A stretch of DNA of 64,000 nucleotides, taken from contig JAESUZ010005169.1 in assembly GCA_017311185.1 (NCBI GenBank), positions 237,001 through 301,000 of the forward strand, written 5' to 3'. Under the pieces are notes generated by a model. It saw only the letters and a list, made by a program, of their open reading frames with translations, had not been told where the DNA came from and made no database searches. The DNA is from Proteles cristata cristata (Eukaryota; Chordata; Mammalia; Carnivora; Hyaenidae). Of this stretch, positions 44,310 through 55,867 are shown piece by piece; the stretch's first letter is position 1; every line of letters starts with the position of its first letter. Position numbers and translations under genes: made by a program.

Positions 44310-44889
44310 TAACAGTAAACATAGCCACTTATTTGTTTGGGACTTTTTTTTCTCCCGTGGATCACCTAATTACATCCCATAGAATATTTTTACCTTAACA
44401 TTGTTTACGAAGCCTTGGGCTAGTGCAGCACAGGGAACATGATAGATTTCAGTAAATGTTAGCTATTATCTGTGGATTTCCAAGAGCACAGCTTGAGGAT
44501 AACAAAGGATAGAAGGTTTTGTCTTTAGTCCAATATAGAGTTAATAATTAGGATGGAAAGTTCCTGCAGGGAACAAGGCTAACATAATTAGGTCGCAGTT
44601 AATCTATGTAGCTATTTTCTTTTTGTCTGTTTGTGGTGACCTAAATCAATACCTGAAGTGCAAGGGTTCGAATATACATTTTGGACTCACATGAATGATT
44701 CTTGCCAAATTAAACACACACACATTCCTCCTCTTAAGTTAAAGATAATGTAAGATGTTGTCCCAGTTTATTTTGATTAGCTTAAAATTAAGCTAGTTTA
44801 AGAACTCATTTGATACTTATCATTAACCAATCCTCTAGGTCTTTAATGATGAGATTTCCTTCCTGTATTTGGGAGCATAATTACGTTTT
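44310..44889. other. Unique sequence with a possible MIR scrap
   Basis: 44405-44475 (GCACAGGGAACATGATAG, TCAGTAAATGTTAGC) may be a reverse MIR end. The remainder is not recognised. Confidence 0.4.
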
Positions 44890-45095
44890 CTAATTAAAAA
44901 TGGGGACTGTGGAGCCAGATGGCCTGGGTTGACTCTCAGTTCTATAGTTTATCAGCCATGAGACCCTGTTACCTCATTTGTCTGAGCAGTACCTATCTCA
45001 AAAACTTACTGCAAGAATTAAATGGATTAACGTATACAAGGGACTTACTTTAGCACTTGGCACATAGCAAGCAGTTGATACATTTTCGTTATTAT
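44890..45095 (-). mobile_element. MIR, antisense, well preserved
   Basis: GGAGCCAGATGGCCTGGGTT, TCAGCCATGAGACCCTG, GCAAGAATTAAATGGATTAACG, TTAGCACTTGGCACATAGCA follow reverse MIR closely. Confidence 0.88.
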
Positions 45096-45224
45096 TATCT
45101 ACAGTCCAAATATTTCTTTTTTAAAAATTCAAATATTTCTCATTTAACTATGCAACTAAAGACATGTTGCTGTTGTTTTTTTGTTGTTTTTTTTTTTAAC
45201 AAAAAACTAACCTACTGTGGGTTG

Positions 45225-45425
45225 AGAATTGTTGTAAGCACTTTGCAAATCATTTAATCCTTATGAAAACCCCATGAGGTAGATGCTATTATTTTCTCCA
45301 TTTTATAAATTATGAAACTGACACACGAGGAGGATAAGTAACTTTCCAAAAGTGACACATCTACTGAGGACAGAGCTGGGCATGGGACTCAAGCAGTTTA
45401 TCATTATGCTCTGCTTCTCATGTCA
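45225..45425 (+). mobile_element. MIR, sense
   Basis: TTGTAAGCACTTTGCAAATC, AATCCTTATGAAAACCCCAT, GAGGTAGATGCTATTATTTT, AAATTATGAAACTGACACAC and AGGACAGAGCTGGGCATGGG in MIR order. Confidence 0.88.
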
Positions 45426-45958
45426 GATGAGGTTGTTGATGAGGAACAACAGAAGGGCAGGGACTCAGCAATTTGCCATCATAATATGATACTTTTGCAT
45501 TCCCTTCCCTCTGCTAAGGTTTGAAATACAAATAGTTTTCTGTCTTGTGCTGTGAAATCAGTGCGTGAGGTTTCACTCTTATTGATGTAACTCAAAAGGG
45601 GGATTTATCCTCCTAGATTTACAGTTTTGATAAAGCTTTCCATTCAAGCCATCTTGCTGGTTTTGTTATGACATTCTGAGGACAAGTGTCTCTTCGTCTA
45701 TCTGCATTCCCCAACTTAGTGACATGAATTCTCAGGGGTGCTTCATTCCTGTAATTGTTGTCTATTGTAACTACAAACCCAAGTGCACATTTTCAAGTTT
45801 TTCATTTTTCATACATTTTACATACATCTTTGCAGTACATTAATATTGAGGGTGTATGTAGATTTTCTTCTCTTTCATGGGTAAAGGACAAATTTTTTTA
45901 AAAGAAAAAATTTTTAATTGATATCTGAGGTGTCCTGATCTCACAAAACTTTTAAAAG
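45426..45958. other. Unique sequence
   Basis: Nothing recognised. Confidence 0.5.
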
Positions 45959-45971
45959 TATTGTGATTTCA

Positions 45972-46193
45972 GGGGCATCTTGGTGGCTCAGTTCGTTGAG
46001 CATCTGATTTTGGCAACTTTGGCTCAGGTCAGTCTCGAGGTTTGTGAGTTCAAGACCCACATCAGGCTGGCTGCTGTCAAGTCCATCAGCGCAGAGCTGG
46101 CTTGGGACCCTCTGTTCCCCTGTCTCTATCCCTCCCCTGCTTGTGTGCCCCCTCCTCGGCCCCCTTCCCCCCTCCTTGCTGCCTCCCCAAATA
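45972..46193 (+). mobile_element. Feliform SINE with C-rich tail
   Basis: TSD TATTGTGATTTCA / TATTGCAATTTCA (45959-45971, 46194-46206). The CT zone has become strongly C-rich (46147-46190), and the AAATAAA tail is lost (ends CCCCAAATA). Confidence 0.9.
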
Positions 46194-46214
46194 TATTGCA
46201 ATTTCAAAAGCACA

Positions 46215-46440
46215 TCTTTGGCTGAGGTGTTTTGTAATCAAATAGACCTAGAATGAAGGCCAGTGCCTTTATTTCTCTTTGTAGCTGGGAGATTTTGGAT
46301 AAATTACTAACTTTTTAAAGCTTTCATGTTTCGTTTCAGAGTTGTAGGGATTCAATAAGGTAACACATGGAAAGCACTTAGCATGTGACAAACACATAGT
46401 GAGCATTCAAACAACATTGGCAATTATGTTATTTTAATGA
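46215..46440 (-). mobile_element. MIR, antisense
   Basis: TTTGTAGCTGGGAGATTTTG, GATAAATTACTAACTTTTTA, GGGATTCAATAAGGTAACAC, AAAGCACTTAGCATGTGAC, AGTGAGCATTCAAAC: reverse MIR. Confidence 0.8.
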
Positions 46441-46974
46441 CAATAAAACAAATGATGTTTTTCTTTGTAGGTAAGACCTGGTCAGATGAATTTCTTCCTT
46501 CAATTTCATTTGAGGGCTACCTTAGAATATTTGGGTTATAATAACATTTTATCTGCAACCAAGATTTTTTGTTATATTTTGCTTTTGAAAAGGTGTTAAT
46601 TCTCTTTCTGACCTCTAAGTTGTTTCCACAATACCACAGACAAATCAGACCTAGCCAGAACCTTTGAATCAGAACATTTATTGGGTATCACCCTCCTTGT
46701 CCTCAGAGAAGCAATTTGTGCTTCCAAGCCCTTGCTAAATAATTTATTTGTACACAGAGGCTTTAGAAAATTGAATAGACAAATGTTTCACTTCTATGTT
46801 ATATGACTATGGTCAAAGGTAAACTCATCTATGTGAGTGCACACCCGTAGGCACTCGCCCACACTCTTGTAGCTTCTTTCTGCTCAAAATCATGAGCCTG
46901 AAATTTTGAAATAGTTCCTGTCAATTTACGCTTCAGACAGTGTCCCTACAGGAATAACAAACCACGTCTGTTCA
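46441..46974. other. Unique sequence
   Basis: Nothing recognised. Confidence 0.5.
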
Positions 46975-47165
46975 TGAGCCCTGTTCTTGCAGGCACTATG
47001 CTGGTTGCTTTTCATAAATTATCTTAATTCCTACGCCTTATTTCCCCAGTTAACAGATGAGAAAATTGAGGTTCAGAGAGATTAAAGGGCTGGAGCAAGT
47101 CTCTGTAAGTGCCAGGACTAGAATCTACATCCCGATGCTTACATCTTCACCACACTGCTCTGTGA
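46975..47165 (+). mobile_element. MIR, sense
   Basis: GCAGGCACTATGCTGGTTGC, TATCTTAATTCCTACGCC, TTAACAGATGAGAAAATTGAGG, TTCAGAGAGATTAAAGG and GTGCCAGGACTAGAATC in MIR order. Confidence 0.85.
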
Positions 47166-49097
47166 CCCCTCTGCTTCCGTCACACCTTTCCACCCATTCG
47201 CAGTGTGTAGGCCGCGGAGCACTCTTAGATGGTTCTACGCAGTGGTCCCCGAGGGTTTTCATTTTTCCACATTACAAGTTTGCTGGTAATATTTAATATG
47301 TTTGTCTTTGAATATCACACGGTAATAAAAGTTATTGGTTGTTTTAAAAACAATTAATGATAAATGTGGTCCAATAAAAGCTAGATGCATTGATAGATTA
47401 AGAGGGAGAGGTGATTACAGCAAAGTGTCGTGCTCATAAAGCGTTTCAGTGACTAAAATATTCAAACAACAGCAGATTTCACTTTTCCGCATTAACTCAG
47501 TCTAGGGGAATAGTTGTATCCCATTCTTTGCCATTAAGTTCTCCCTAAATTAATTCCTCGAGAAATTATGGGCAAATAGCACCTTCCCCGCAGCGCTTTT
47601 TTTATGTTGTAAGATAAGGATTAAGAAACCCTGTGGCCCAGTAAGAAACCTATTTTGTAGTCTCTTTGTACTGATAAAATTTCTTTTGGCACTGAACTCT
47701 CGCTGTCAAAAATACTATAACATTTTACTAGTTTGCAAAAGATGAAAATGTTACCAGATGTTAAATTCAAGGAGCAAGTTAACAACTTCTGTTTTCAAAT
47801 GGGTAGGTTTCCATCTTAAAAAGAGAAAGAGAGAGAGAGAAAAGGCAGTTTTCCAGCCACAGCATAAAAAAGAAGTCCCATCATTTCTGAATTGAATTTT
47901 ATAATTATTTATTCTCACAGGATTGAGCTTTTAAATAATGGGATATGTGCTAATTACCTTAATTCCGAGTAGGCTTTATACAGTCCTTCTTTTGAACCAA
48001 AGAGGCTGGAGTTTCCAGAGCAAAGTAATTAAATAACTTTCACCTAGTGACATTATGGTCGCAGATAGGACATGCCTCAATGCAGGAGATCTTGCTATTG
48101 TTCCTCTGTTACATATCTTTTACTCTACCATGACGATGTCTATCCTACCCTGGCCTGACTCTTTAGCATAAAAGGTTTATTGAAATGAAAGCATTTCAGA
48201 GGTCATTTCCTCACCAGACTCGTTAATCAGAGCTGGCATTTTTACCCAGTACTGCTCGACTCCGCGTGAGGAAGATTAGTAGATCCGCAGCCACACAGAA
48301 AATTCGAGAGAATAGGAGAAATGAATACGTGTATCAAGTGAGTGTGGGCCTGTGTTTTTATTAGTCTTTTGATGGATTGCACCAGATACTTGGAGGAAAC
48401 ACACATGTGGCATTTTTCAGATGTATCCCAAAAGAATTTTTCAATGTTTCACTTTCCGTTCTTCAAAAAATCATTCTTTGGTTCAGTAATAGCTATAGAA
48501 ACCTTCTCCTTTGATATCCAAGGGTGGTAAGGAACTCTTCTTTTGATTAAGAAATGCTCGGGCGATTGAAGATCATTACAATAGATAAAATAAGGAGAGT
48601 ACATCAGTCATCTCATATTAAGTCAGGTCTATATGAAACACAAAATTGAGTTAAGTGTAAAAGAATATTTGACTCTACATATTAAAACATTCGGAGTGTT
48701 TCTTACTCAACCTGTGTAATTTTTCCTTTTCTGTTTCTTCCTATGATATGCTAATAATTTCTAGCCTTATTCTAAACCATGTTTGGTGAAGACAGTATAA
48801 AAATGATCAGAGATAAGCTATATATTTAAACATCAAATTGGCCAAGTGATAGCTGCTGCTTAAATACAGTGTGGGTGGGTTTGTTGTAGATCATGAAGAC
48901 TTTGGTTTCGGGGATTTGTTTCTCTGACTGTTTGTTAGAATGTCTGCAGTTTGCTGAGGACTTATATATTCTCATTTGAAATGAGACAGTGAGAATGTAT
49001 TATTGAGGACATGATAGTACTCTGTATGAAATGCAAGGAAACATTAATTGGCCACTACACTTTCAAGATGCTTTAAAATTGCCATCGCATAAAGTTT
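47166..49097. other. Longest repeat-free block; homeodomain-site-rich candidate enhancer
   Basis: Nearly 2 kb with no recognisable mobile element. Between 47270 and 48060 it carries many homeodomain-type cores: CAATTAATGATAAATG (47351), CTAAATTAATTCC (47545), AGAAATTATGGGC, GCTAATTACCTTAATTCC (47950) and AAGTAATTAAATAAC (48024). It also has paired-type and GATA-like words (GATAAGGATTAAG). Typical of deeply conserved developmental enhancers, but conservation cannot be measured here. Confidence 0.45.
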
Positions 49098-49111
49098 CAG
49101 TTATTACTTTA

Positions 49112-49328
49112 TTTATTTATTTTTTAAATGTTTTATTTATTTATAGGAGAGAGAGAGAGACAGCGTGAGCAGGGGAGGGTCAGAGAGAGGAGTCACAGAC
49201 TGAAACAGGCTCCAGGCTCTGAGCTGGCAGTCAGCACAGAGCCCGACGCGGGGCTCGAACCCACGAACCGTGAGATCATGACCTAAGCGAAAGTCGGACG
49301 CTTAACCGACTAAGCCACCCAGGCGCCC
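49112..49328 (-). mobile_element. Young feliform tRNA-Lys SINE, antisense
   Basis: TSD CAGTTATTACTTTA / CAGTTACTACTTTA (49098-49111, 49329-49342). In its own orientation it carries the young markers CTTAGTCGG, TTTCGCTTAGG, GACTGCCAGCTC and CAGTCTGTGACTCC. Confidence 0.94.
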
Positions 49329-49342
49329 CAGTTACTACTTTA

Positions 49343-49900
49343 AATATTAATCGTGTAGGTGCAACTTCACTGGAAATATATCCACACATGTAAAAATGTC
49401 TTTCAGCCAGGAAGAAATTTGTTTATTTTCAAAATCTATATTGGAATGGAATTAAAGCCACATTTATACAACAGCACGGATTCAATAATTTTCATATCAA
49501 GTCTGAGTTTTACGTGAGCAATTCTGTTTGTTGACCTGTACAGTTCTCTCCTGAACTCTGGACTCACTTTATACTACTGTCTCTCAACTTTCTCTTCCTC
49601 CCTCCCTCCCTCGCTCCCTTGATCCCTTCTTTTGTTCTTCTATAAATAAAACTGAACATTTAGTCTGTACCAAGCAGTATGTCATGGGATCCATGGAATT
49701 TAAACCTGACAGGGACGCATGTCACAGATAAAATTTCACAAACACATATCATGTTACAAAAAAGATAGTGCCAAACTTGCTCACAGAAATTTGATCCTTC
49801 TGTTAACTTTCTTCTCTACCATTATAGGTACCACCATCCAAAAACATGAAATCCAGTTCTTTTTCCTCTGTCCTTAACATCCAACCTCTAAAGCAACAGA
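49343..49900. other. Unique sequence with a short CCCT run
   Basis: TCCTCCCTCCCTCCCTCGCTCCC at about 49596 is a small pyrimidine tract. Nothing else recognised. Confidence 0.5.
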
Positions 49901-49916
49901 ATCAGTTCCACTTTTA

Positions 49917-50126
49917 TGTAAGTTCATTTCTTTATTTTGAAAGAGAGAGAAAGAATGAGGGGGGTGGGGGAGCAGAAAGAGAGGGGGTACACAGGATCCC
50001 AAGTGGGCACTGTGCTTAGAGTAGAGTCTGATGCGGGCCTTGAACTCAGGAACCCTGAGATCATGACCTGACCTGAAGTTAGACATTTAACCACTTAACC
50101 AACTGAGCCACCCAGGTACCTCAGCG
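49917..50126 (-). mobile_element. Feliform SINE, antisense, diverged
   Basis: TSD TCAGTTCCACTTTTA / TCAGTTACACTTTTT (49902-49916, 50127-50141). A short duplication in the A-box region (TTAACCACTTAACC); head AGCCACCCAGGTACC. Confidence 0.92.
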
Positions 50127-50491
50127 TCAGTTACACTTTTTAACATGTGCTGGGTCTATTCCTCCTGCTCCTTTGCTCAGTTCATGCCAATAGGTTGTCC
50201 CTATTTCTCGCACCTGTACTTCAATAAATGTAAAACGAGTCTCTTTTTCTTCCAGGTGATTCCCCACCAATACAGGCTGCATATTCCTTTTCCATCATCA
50301 AATACATATGGAGTGACTGTTAGTGCCAGACATGGTGCTGGGATTCTCTTTTTAGCAAACATAGCTGATAATGTCTCCCCTTTGCCCAAGCCTATAAAGT
50401 TCTGCTGCTGCATCATCATGGACTGTGGGGTCCATATCCCACTCCTCAGAGTGCTATGTATAACTTTCAGACTAAGCCTCAACTTTTTCTT

Positions 50492-50600
50492 TGTCTTCTT
50501 TCCCTCCCTCCCTCCCTCCCTCTCTCCCTCCCTCCCTTCCTTCCTTCCTTCCTTCCTTTCTTCCTTCCTTCCTCTCTCTCCCTCCCTTCCTTCCTATTCC
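50492..50600 (+). repeat. (CCCT/CCTT)n polypyrimidine tract
   Basis: About 105 bases of almost pure pyrimidine on the plus strand, with CCCT, then CCTT, then CTCT/CCCT/CCTT blocks. It creates long artefactual serine/proline/leucine-rich open frames (50145-50717 and overlaps). Confidence 0.95.
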
Positions 50601-50639
50601 TTCTCTCTTACCAGTCAGTCCTCACCACTATTTCACTAT

Positions 50640-50955
50640 TTCTCACCTTATCAAAACTTTTCATTACTCTGCGTCTTTTCAAATGATAGTCTCTGTGCTA
50701 ATCTATGCTTCAATTGACAAATTTCTGCTCATTCTTTAAGATCTAATTTTAATTCTTTCTTCCTCGTTGAACTGCATCCTGACTTTCCCATCTTGTTTAT
50801 GCTCCCATTTTGCGTTTCTGTGCTATATTTGTATGTGCATCACTTGCATTAGACATGGAGCTCTTTGAGACCTAGGGAGCTGTGTCTCATTTGGTTTTGT
50901 GTCCCAATGTCTGTCTCATTATCAGCACACACTAGATGCCCAGTAAAAACCAAAC
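50640..50955 (+). mobile_element. L2 3' region
   Basis: TTTAAGATCTAATTTTAATTC, ACTGCATCCTGACTTTCCC, GACATGGAGCTCTTTGAGAC, CACACTAGATGCCCAGTAAA follow the L2 3' end. The final TTGAATGAATG is lost. Confidence 0.6.
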
Positions 50956-52449
50956 ATATGGCTTTGTGGCTTGATAAACTGACATGAATGAGCACGAACT
51001 GACATGTTTTCACTTACCCATCCATTGCCAAATAAGCTTTCACATAGTCACAGCTGAACTGGTAAAGGAGATTAATTTCATTATTAATTTTTAAATAACT
51101 ATCCTGGGAAAGTGGAAATGTCTAGCCAGGGTCACACATGGACCCTGAGACCATGGCGGTTTATCTGGGAAGGCATTCCCTGTGTTTTCTTCATCCTGAT
51201 GGGAAAGGATGGAGCAGCTGGTGAGCATGAGTTGTGTCTGGGAGATACAGGCTGAAGGCAGGGCTGAGCAAGGGGAAGATCTCTAGGACACAAACCTTAA
51301 AACCCATATTTGATTTCCATCATGAACACCTTCCCAAACTTGCCCATCTTCTCCTTCAAAATTTGGCACTAGAAGCTTAATGTTTTTGTTACAGTTTGTA
51401 GATTAAGTCACATCATTGTACATATCTTACTGTCATGACCCTCTCTATTAAAGCAAGCAAGTTATGCCGTATTATTTAGCACATACCGGCATACCACCTT
51501 GATATTGTTTTCTTGGGTGAGCAGCTGTGTGCATGCTTGTGCTCGTGCACTGGGGAAAGAGAAATGCACGGTGCCTTCTTCTTAGAGCTACACACCAGAG
51601 ATGTAATGCCTGTAGAAGAGGAAATTTCAGCCTCCTGCTTCCCGAAGATTAGCTACCCAAATGATGATGCATTTTCATTGGTCTATCTAGTTTCCATAGT
51701 CTTTACAGTTGGAAATTACAATTATTTGTTGAGTTTTGGAATAAAAGGCACAGGCAATTTTCATTCAATAATAAATGCAGGAAATGTACGATTACATTAT
51801 TGTTGCTTAGACTCACTGATGCATAGCCTGGCTGGTATGTTGCATATATCTGGTTCCCCAAGAGCTAGGTGATTGGCAAGGATTAGGATAAGTCTGTGGC
51901 TGAGGCACAGATACTCAGGCCAGGAACAATTTCTCTGTCCTACAGGATTGCTGTCTAAGGTCAATATTGCATTTGAAGGCAGCTTTGCTTTGAATATGAC
52001 AGATAGGTTACACAGAAGACCACAGGGAATCGGTTGGTTCCTGGAATAAGTAATAAGAACTGAAACAGTAATCTTTTCCTCAAGTGCAAATTTGACAACT
52101 GAGCTATGTCTGACTAATATCGAACATCCATATCGACCTGTTGAGGTCAATAGTTGGGGTCTTAGTTATGCTCTGTATTGACTGCTTACATTTTCTAAAT
52201 GAGAAAGAAATGGTCAAATGGGAAAATTCAATTGCACCTGAAGAACTGTTGTTTTCTTTCTTTTTTTTTTCTTTTTTAAGAGTAAGTTAATTATATGTGG
52301 TAAATGAAAAAAGCTATCTTTTGAAAAATTGGTCTTAGGTTTATTTTGTTCACGTGAATTAATCCTATAGAGACCAACATGTTGTTTGAGGAAATATGAG
52401 AAATAGTTACATTCTTGGCCTAAGTTGTCTTTATAAACCAAGAGAAAGT
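50956..52449. other. Unique sequence
   Basis: About 1.5 kb without recognised repeats. A 119-codon plus frame (51513-51872) and a 117-codon minus frame (51797-52150) have no recognisable relatives, so no gene is called. Confidence 0.45.
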
Positions 52450-52590
52450 GCAGCATAATGGAAAGAACTTTTGTCTCTGGATCCAGAGACATGAGGCTGA
52501 GTTTTGGCCCCATTTATGCAAGATGACATCGTTGGACAAGTGCCTTAAGATCTTTGGTTCTCATTTTCTATTCTATTCTATTTTGGTTTC
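52450..52590 (-). mobile_element. MIR fragment, antisense
   Basis: CAGCATAATGGAAAGAAC, TCTCTGGATCCAGAGACATG, AAGTGCCTTAAGATC and TTCTCATTTTC in reverse MIR order. Diverged. Confidence 0.55.
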
Positions 52591-53070
52591 TCATTACTAT
52601 TAATTAAAGTAATAGAACAGAGTCCTCTGATCTAATTTGATTAAGACTGTTGATCAATGAAAAAAATAAGTGAGGAAAAACTTAAACAAAAATCTGTACA
52701 ACACAAAATTTTAATTTTACTTAAAATATCCTAAAATACTTTCCATTCAACAATCTGTTGATGGCAGACCAATGTCAATTCTCTGGATAAGTTTTGCTGA
52801 TTAGTGTGAATTTTTTTCTCTAATGTAAGTTCTACCATAACTGATGGGTAAATTCGATATTGGTTTTGAGAAAATGGGGAGTGGAGGTGGGAAAGGATAA
52901 ATAGTTTGTAAATGAGGAGTTCAAAATGCCACTATTATTATATGAATATACAATGGAACATATATTATATCATTATATAAATCTGTAGTGGAGAAGAAAA
53001 AGAGAGGAAGCCCAGGAGACTTATCTCCTGTTCCAAGGGGTTGAGCATGGTATATGTGCATATACAATTA
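52591..53070. other. Unique AT-rich sequence
   Basis: Nothing recognised. Confidence 0.5.
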
Positions 53071-53084
53071 AAAAATATCTGTGT

Positions 53085-53300
53085 TGAGGTGCCTGGGTGG
53101 CTCAGTCGGTTAAGCATCCGACTTCGGCTCAGGTCATGATCTCACGGTTTGTGGGTTCAAGCCCTGCGTTGGGCTCTGTGCTGACAGGTAGCTCAGAGCC
53201 TGGAGTCTGCTTGGGATTCTGTGTCTCCCTTTCTCTCTGACCCTCCCCTGCTCACTCTCTCTCTCAAAAATAAACAAAACATTAAAAAATTTTTTAAATA
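53085..53300 (+). mobile_element. Feliform SINE
   Basis: Perfect 14-base TSD AAAAATATCTGTGT (53071-53084, 53301-53314). Near-consensus head and body, so fairly young, but of the common subfamily (ACTTCGGCTCAGG). Confidence 0.95.
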
Positions 53301-53314
53301 AAAAATATCTGTGT

Positions 53315-54921
53315 CTATATGTGTGTGTGTATACTTAAAATATGTTTGTGTATGTACATATTTGTATTAATGAAGGAATCTACTTGAGACAGAAATATGA
53401 AGGAGAAGTAGAAATCAACCTGGAAACCTACAAGAAAGAGGTGGCAGTCGAGGGCTACAGGCAGCGCTGATAACGTTGTAGTAGGTAGTCAGAGATAAGA
53501 GAGAACCTGGCAGAGTTGAGGGAACAGAATTAACTATTGGTGCTAGAGATGAGATTCTAAGAGTGATTAAGGATGGGGATCTTGACATTTAATGCTTTTA
53601 ACACAAAACTTCCCATAAGACTAACAGAAACAGTTGTTTACCTTATGAATGAACCAATGAGCAAATCACTATAAGCACAATCCATGGTATGTTTTCTTGT
53701 TGTTATTTTTGGATTTTTTTTTACAAAGTTTCCAAATATGCAGACAATAAAATTATATAAATTTCTCACCAATAGCATCCAGGGAAAACTAATTTTTAAG
53801 GAATTAAGAACATCCTTGTGAAACTGTGCTGCGTGTAATGATCTTTGACTACTGAGACAGCAGTGAGAAAACTTGCAGTAGCTCAGACCCATCATTATGG
53901 TAATGGATTATCAGTGTACTGAGAAATGTGCACATCCTTGTTAACAGAGGTTCTTGGCTGATAGAATCTTGGGTGACAGGTTACCTTTTTTTTCTTCTTC
54001 TCTTCATTTAGTAACCGTTTCTTTCAATATCCACATCCAGGACTGCCCTAGAATCAAGAAAAATTCTCGAAATCAACTTCAAAATGCAAAGCACAACATG
54101 TAAATAAATAAATATAAAAAAATAAATAAGATATGCTCGGGGGTCTATTTTGATTTGTTTTTAGCCACAGCGGTAGCTGATTTTGCTGGGTGCTTAGAGG
54201 TCAGTGGATGGGGGACACATGAAAGAGGGCCTTTAAAGTTTTCCTTGAAGAAGCCTCCGTGATGCAATGAAATTGCTTCAGAAGAGGATGGCTTTCTTCA
54301 GAAAGCATGAAAAAGGTAAAAGGGGATGAAATCAAAGTAAGAGAGAAGAAAAAAATTATCATAAAAGGCTCATACGCTAAGGAATGTCATTTGGGCTTAG
54401 GGGATGGAATGTGAATGAAATGGAGATGAAATGGAGAAATATTGGAGACCACATAAAACAAAAGGCCTTTGAAGAAGGAATTGGTATCCTGAAAAGAAGA
54501 AAGCTATTTGCTTAACAAGGAGGATTCGCATTTTATCTAAGTATTCATTTAGACTAGATGAAATAGTATAATAAAGAATTAATTTCCTCTGTATTTAGTG
54601 CATCTGGACTTCAGCATTAGTTTGAAATCTCTCCGTTTGCCTGTCATGCAGAAAAGGCTCAACCTTGAACTACAAAAGATTGGATAGAAATACAGCATTG
54701 AATTCAATTTCTAGAACTGATTTTCTGAGAGAATTCAGGCAAATCACATTTTATTTTTCCCATTTCAAATTTAGTCCTTACTTTGGAAATCGTGGTTGGC
54801 ATGGATGTATACATTTAAAATGGAGTTTGAGAAAAATGGGAGACCTTTGTAAACACCTTGTAAGTGGAAACTGGAAAATGCCCCTGGCTTCAATTAACAA
54901 AGATCATAGAGCAATGTAGAA
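53315..54921. other. Unique sequence
   Basis: Purine-rich in parts (53400-53590 and 54160-54500), possibly degraded antisense L2, but not firmly recognised. (AAAT)n at 54098-54128. Confidence 0.4.
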
Positions 54922-54931
54922 ATGTTTAAGG

Positions 54932-55170
54932 GGGACACCTGGGTGGCTCAGTCTGTTAAGTGTCTGGCTTCGGCTCAGGTCATGATCTCATGGTTGGTGG
55001 ATTCGAGCCCCACATTAGGCTCTGTGCTGGTAGCTAGCTCAGAGCCTGGAGCTTGCCTCAGATTCTGTTTTTCTCTCTCTCTTTGACCCTCCCCTGCTCA
55101 TGCTGTCTCTCTCTCTCTCAGAAATAAATAAAAAACATTACCAAAAATAAATAAATATATAAATAAATAC
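54932..55170 (+). mobile_element. Feliform SINE
   Basis: TSD ATGTTTAAGG (54922-54931, 55171-55180). Typical body; tail expanded to AAATAAATAAATATATAAATAAATAC. Confidence 0.92.
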
Positions 55171-55180
55171 ATGTTTAAGG

Positions 55181-55449
55181 TAGTGAAAAAGGGAATTCAT
55201 ACCACTCAGAAAAACAAAAGAAGGGGTGAGTAATTGATATGGTAAGGACAATGACTGTTATTCTCATGTTTTTTTTAACATAATTTATACAAGTTTTAAG
55301 AGGTGAGAAAGAATAAATTGACACACGGATGCTAGGATGATGTCTTCTTCCTTTAGTGTGTCAAGTCCTCACTCCACACATAGTTTGAAAATATTGAGAT
55401 GATAGATTACAATTTGACTAAAGGAACATTTGCCCAAACACAGGATTTT
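55181..55449. other. Unique sequence
   Basis: Nothing recognised. Confidence 0.5.
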
Positions 55450-55629
55450 TAAAAAAAATATATTTATTTATATATTTTAAGAGAGAGAAACGAGAGTGGA
55501 GGAGAGGAGAAAGGGGAGAGAATCCCAAGCAGGCTCTGTGCTATCAGTGCAGAGCCTAATGCAGACCTCCATCTCATGACTGGAGCCAAAATCAACAGTC
55601 AGATGCTTAACCGAGTCACGCAGATGCCC
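55450..55629 (-). mobile_element. Feliform SINE, antisense, shortened
   Basis: A/T tail side, GAGAGAGAAACGAGAGTGG, CAAGCAGGCTCTGTGCTATC, then a B-box region with a deletion (CTCCATCTCATGACTGGAGCC). Degraded head CAGATGCCC. Confidence 0.85.
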
Positions 55630-55867
55630 AGAAAGGGGGTCCTTTGGAGAAAAAATGCGGGGGTGGGGGAACATGAATTTGCATGGTTTCACCCTACTTG
55701 TATATACGCATTCCTATTACCAGCCACTCCACCCTCAATTATGCATAGTTAAGCCCAGATCACACACAGATGCTCTGTGTTCCCAAGTAATTTTGAGTAG
55801 ACGATGTGCACCTAAGTTATCTCACTTATTGAGGGGCAATTCTTTTGCCTTAACAACTCTCTTTTTT

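Noticed and set aside
50145..50717. 190-codon open frame, the longest in the window
   Set aside because: Its length comes from the pyrimidine microsatellite, which lacks stops in several frames. The product is low-complexity Ser/Pro/Leu.
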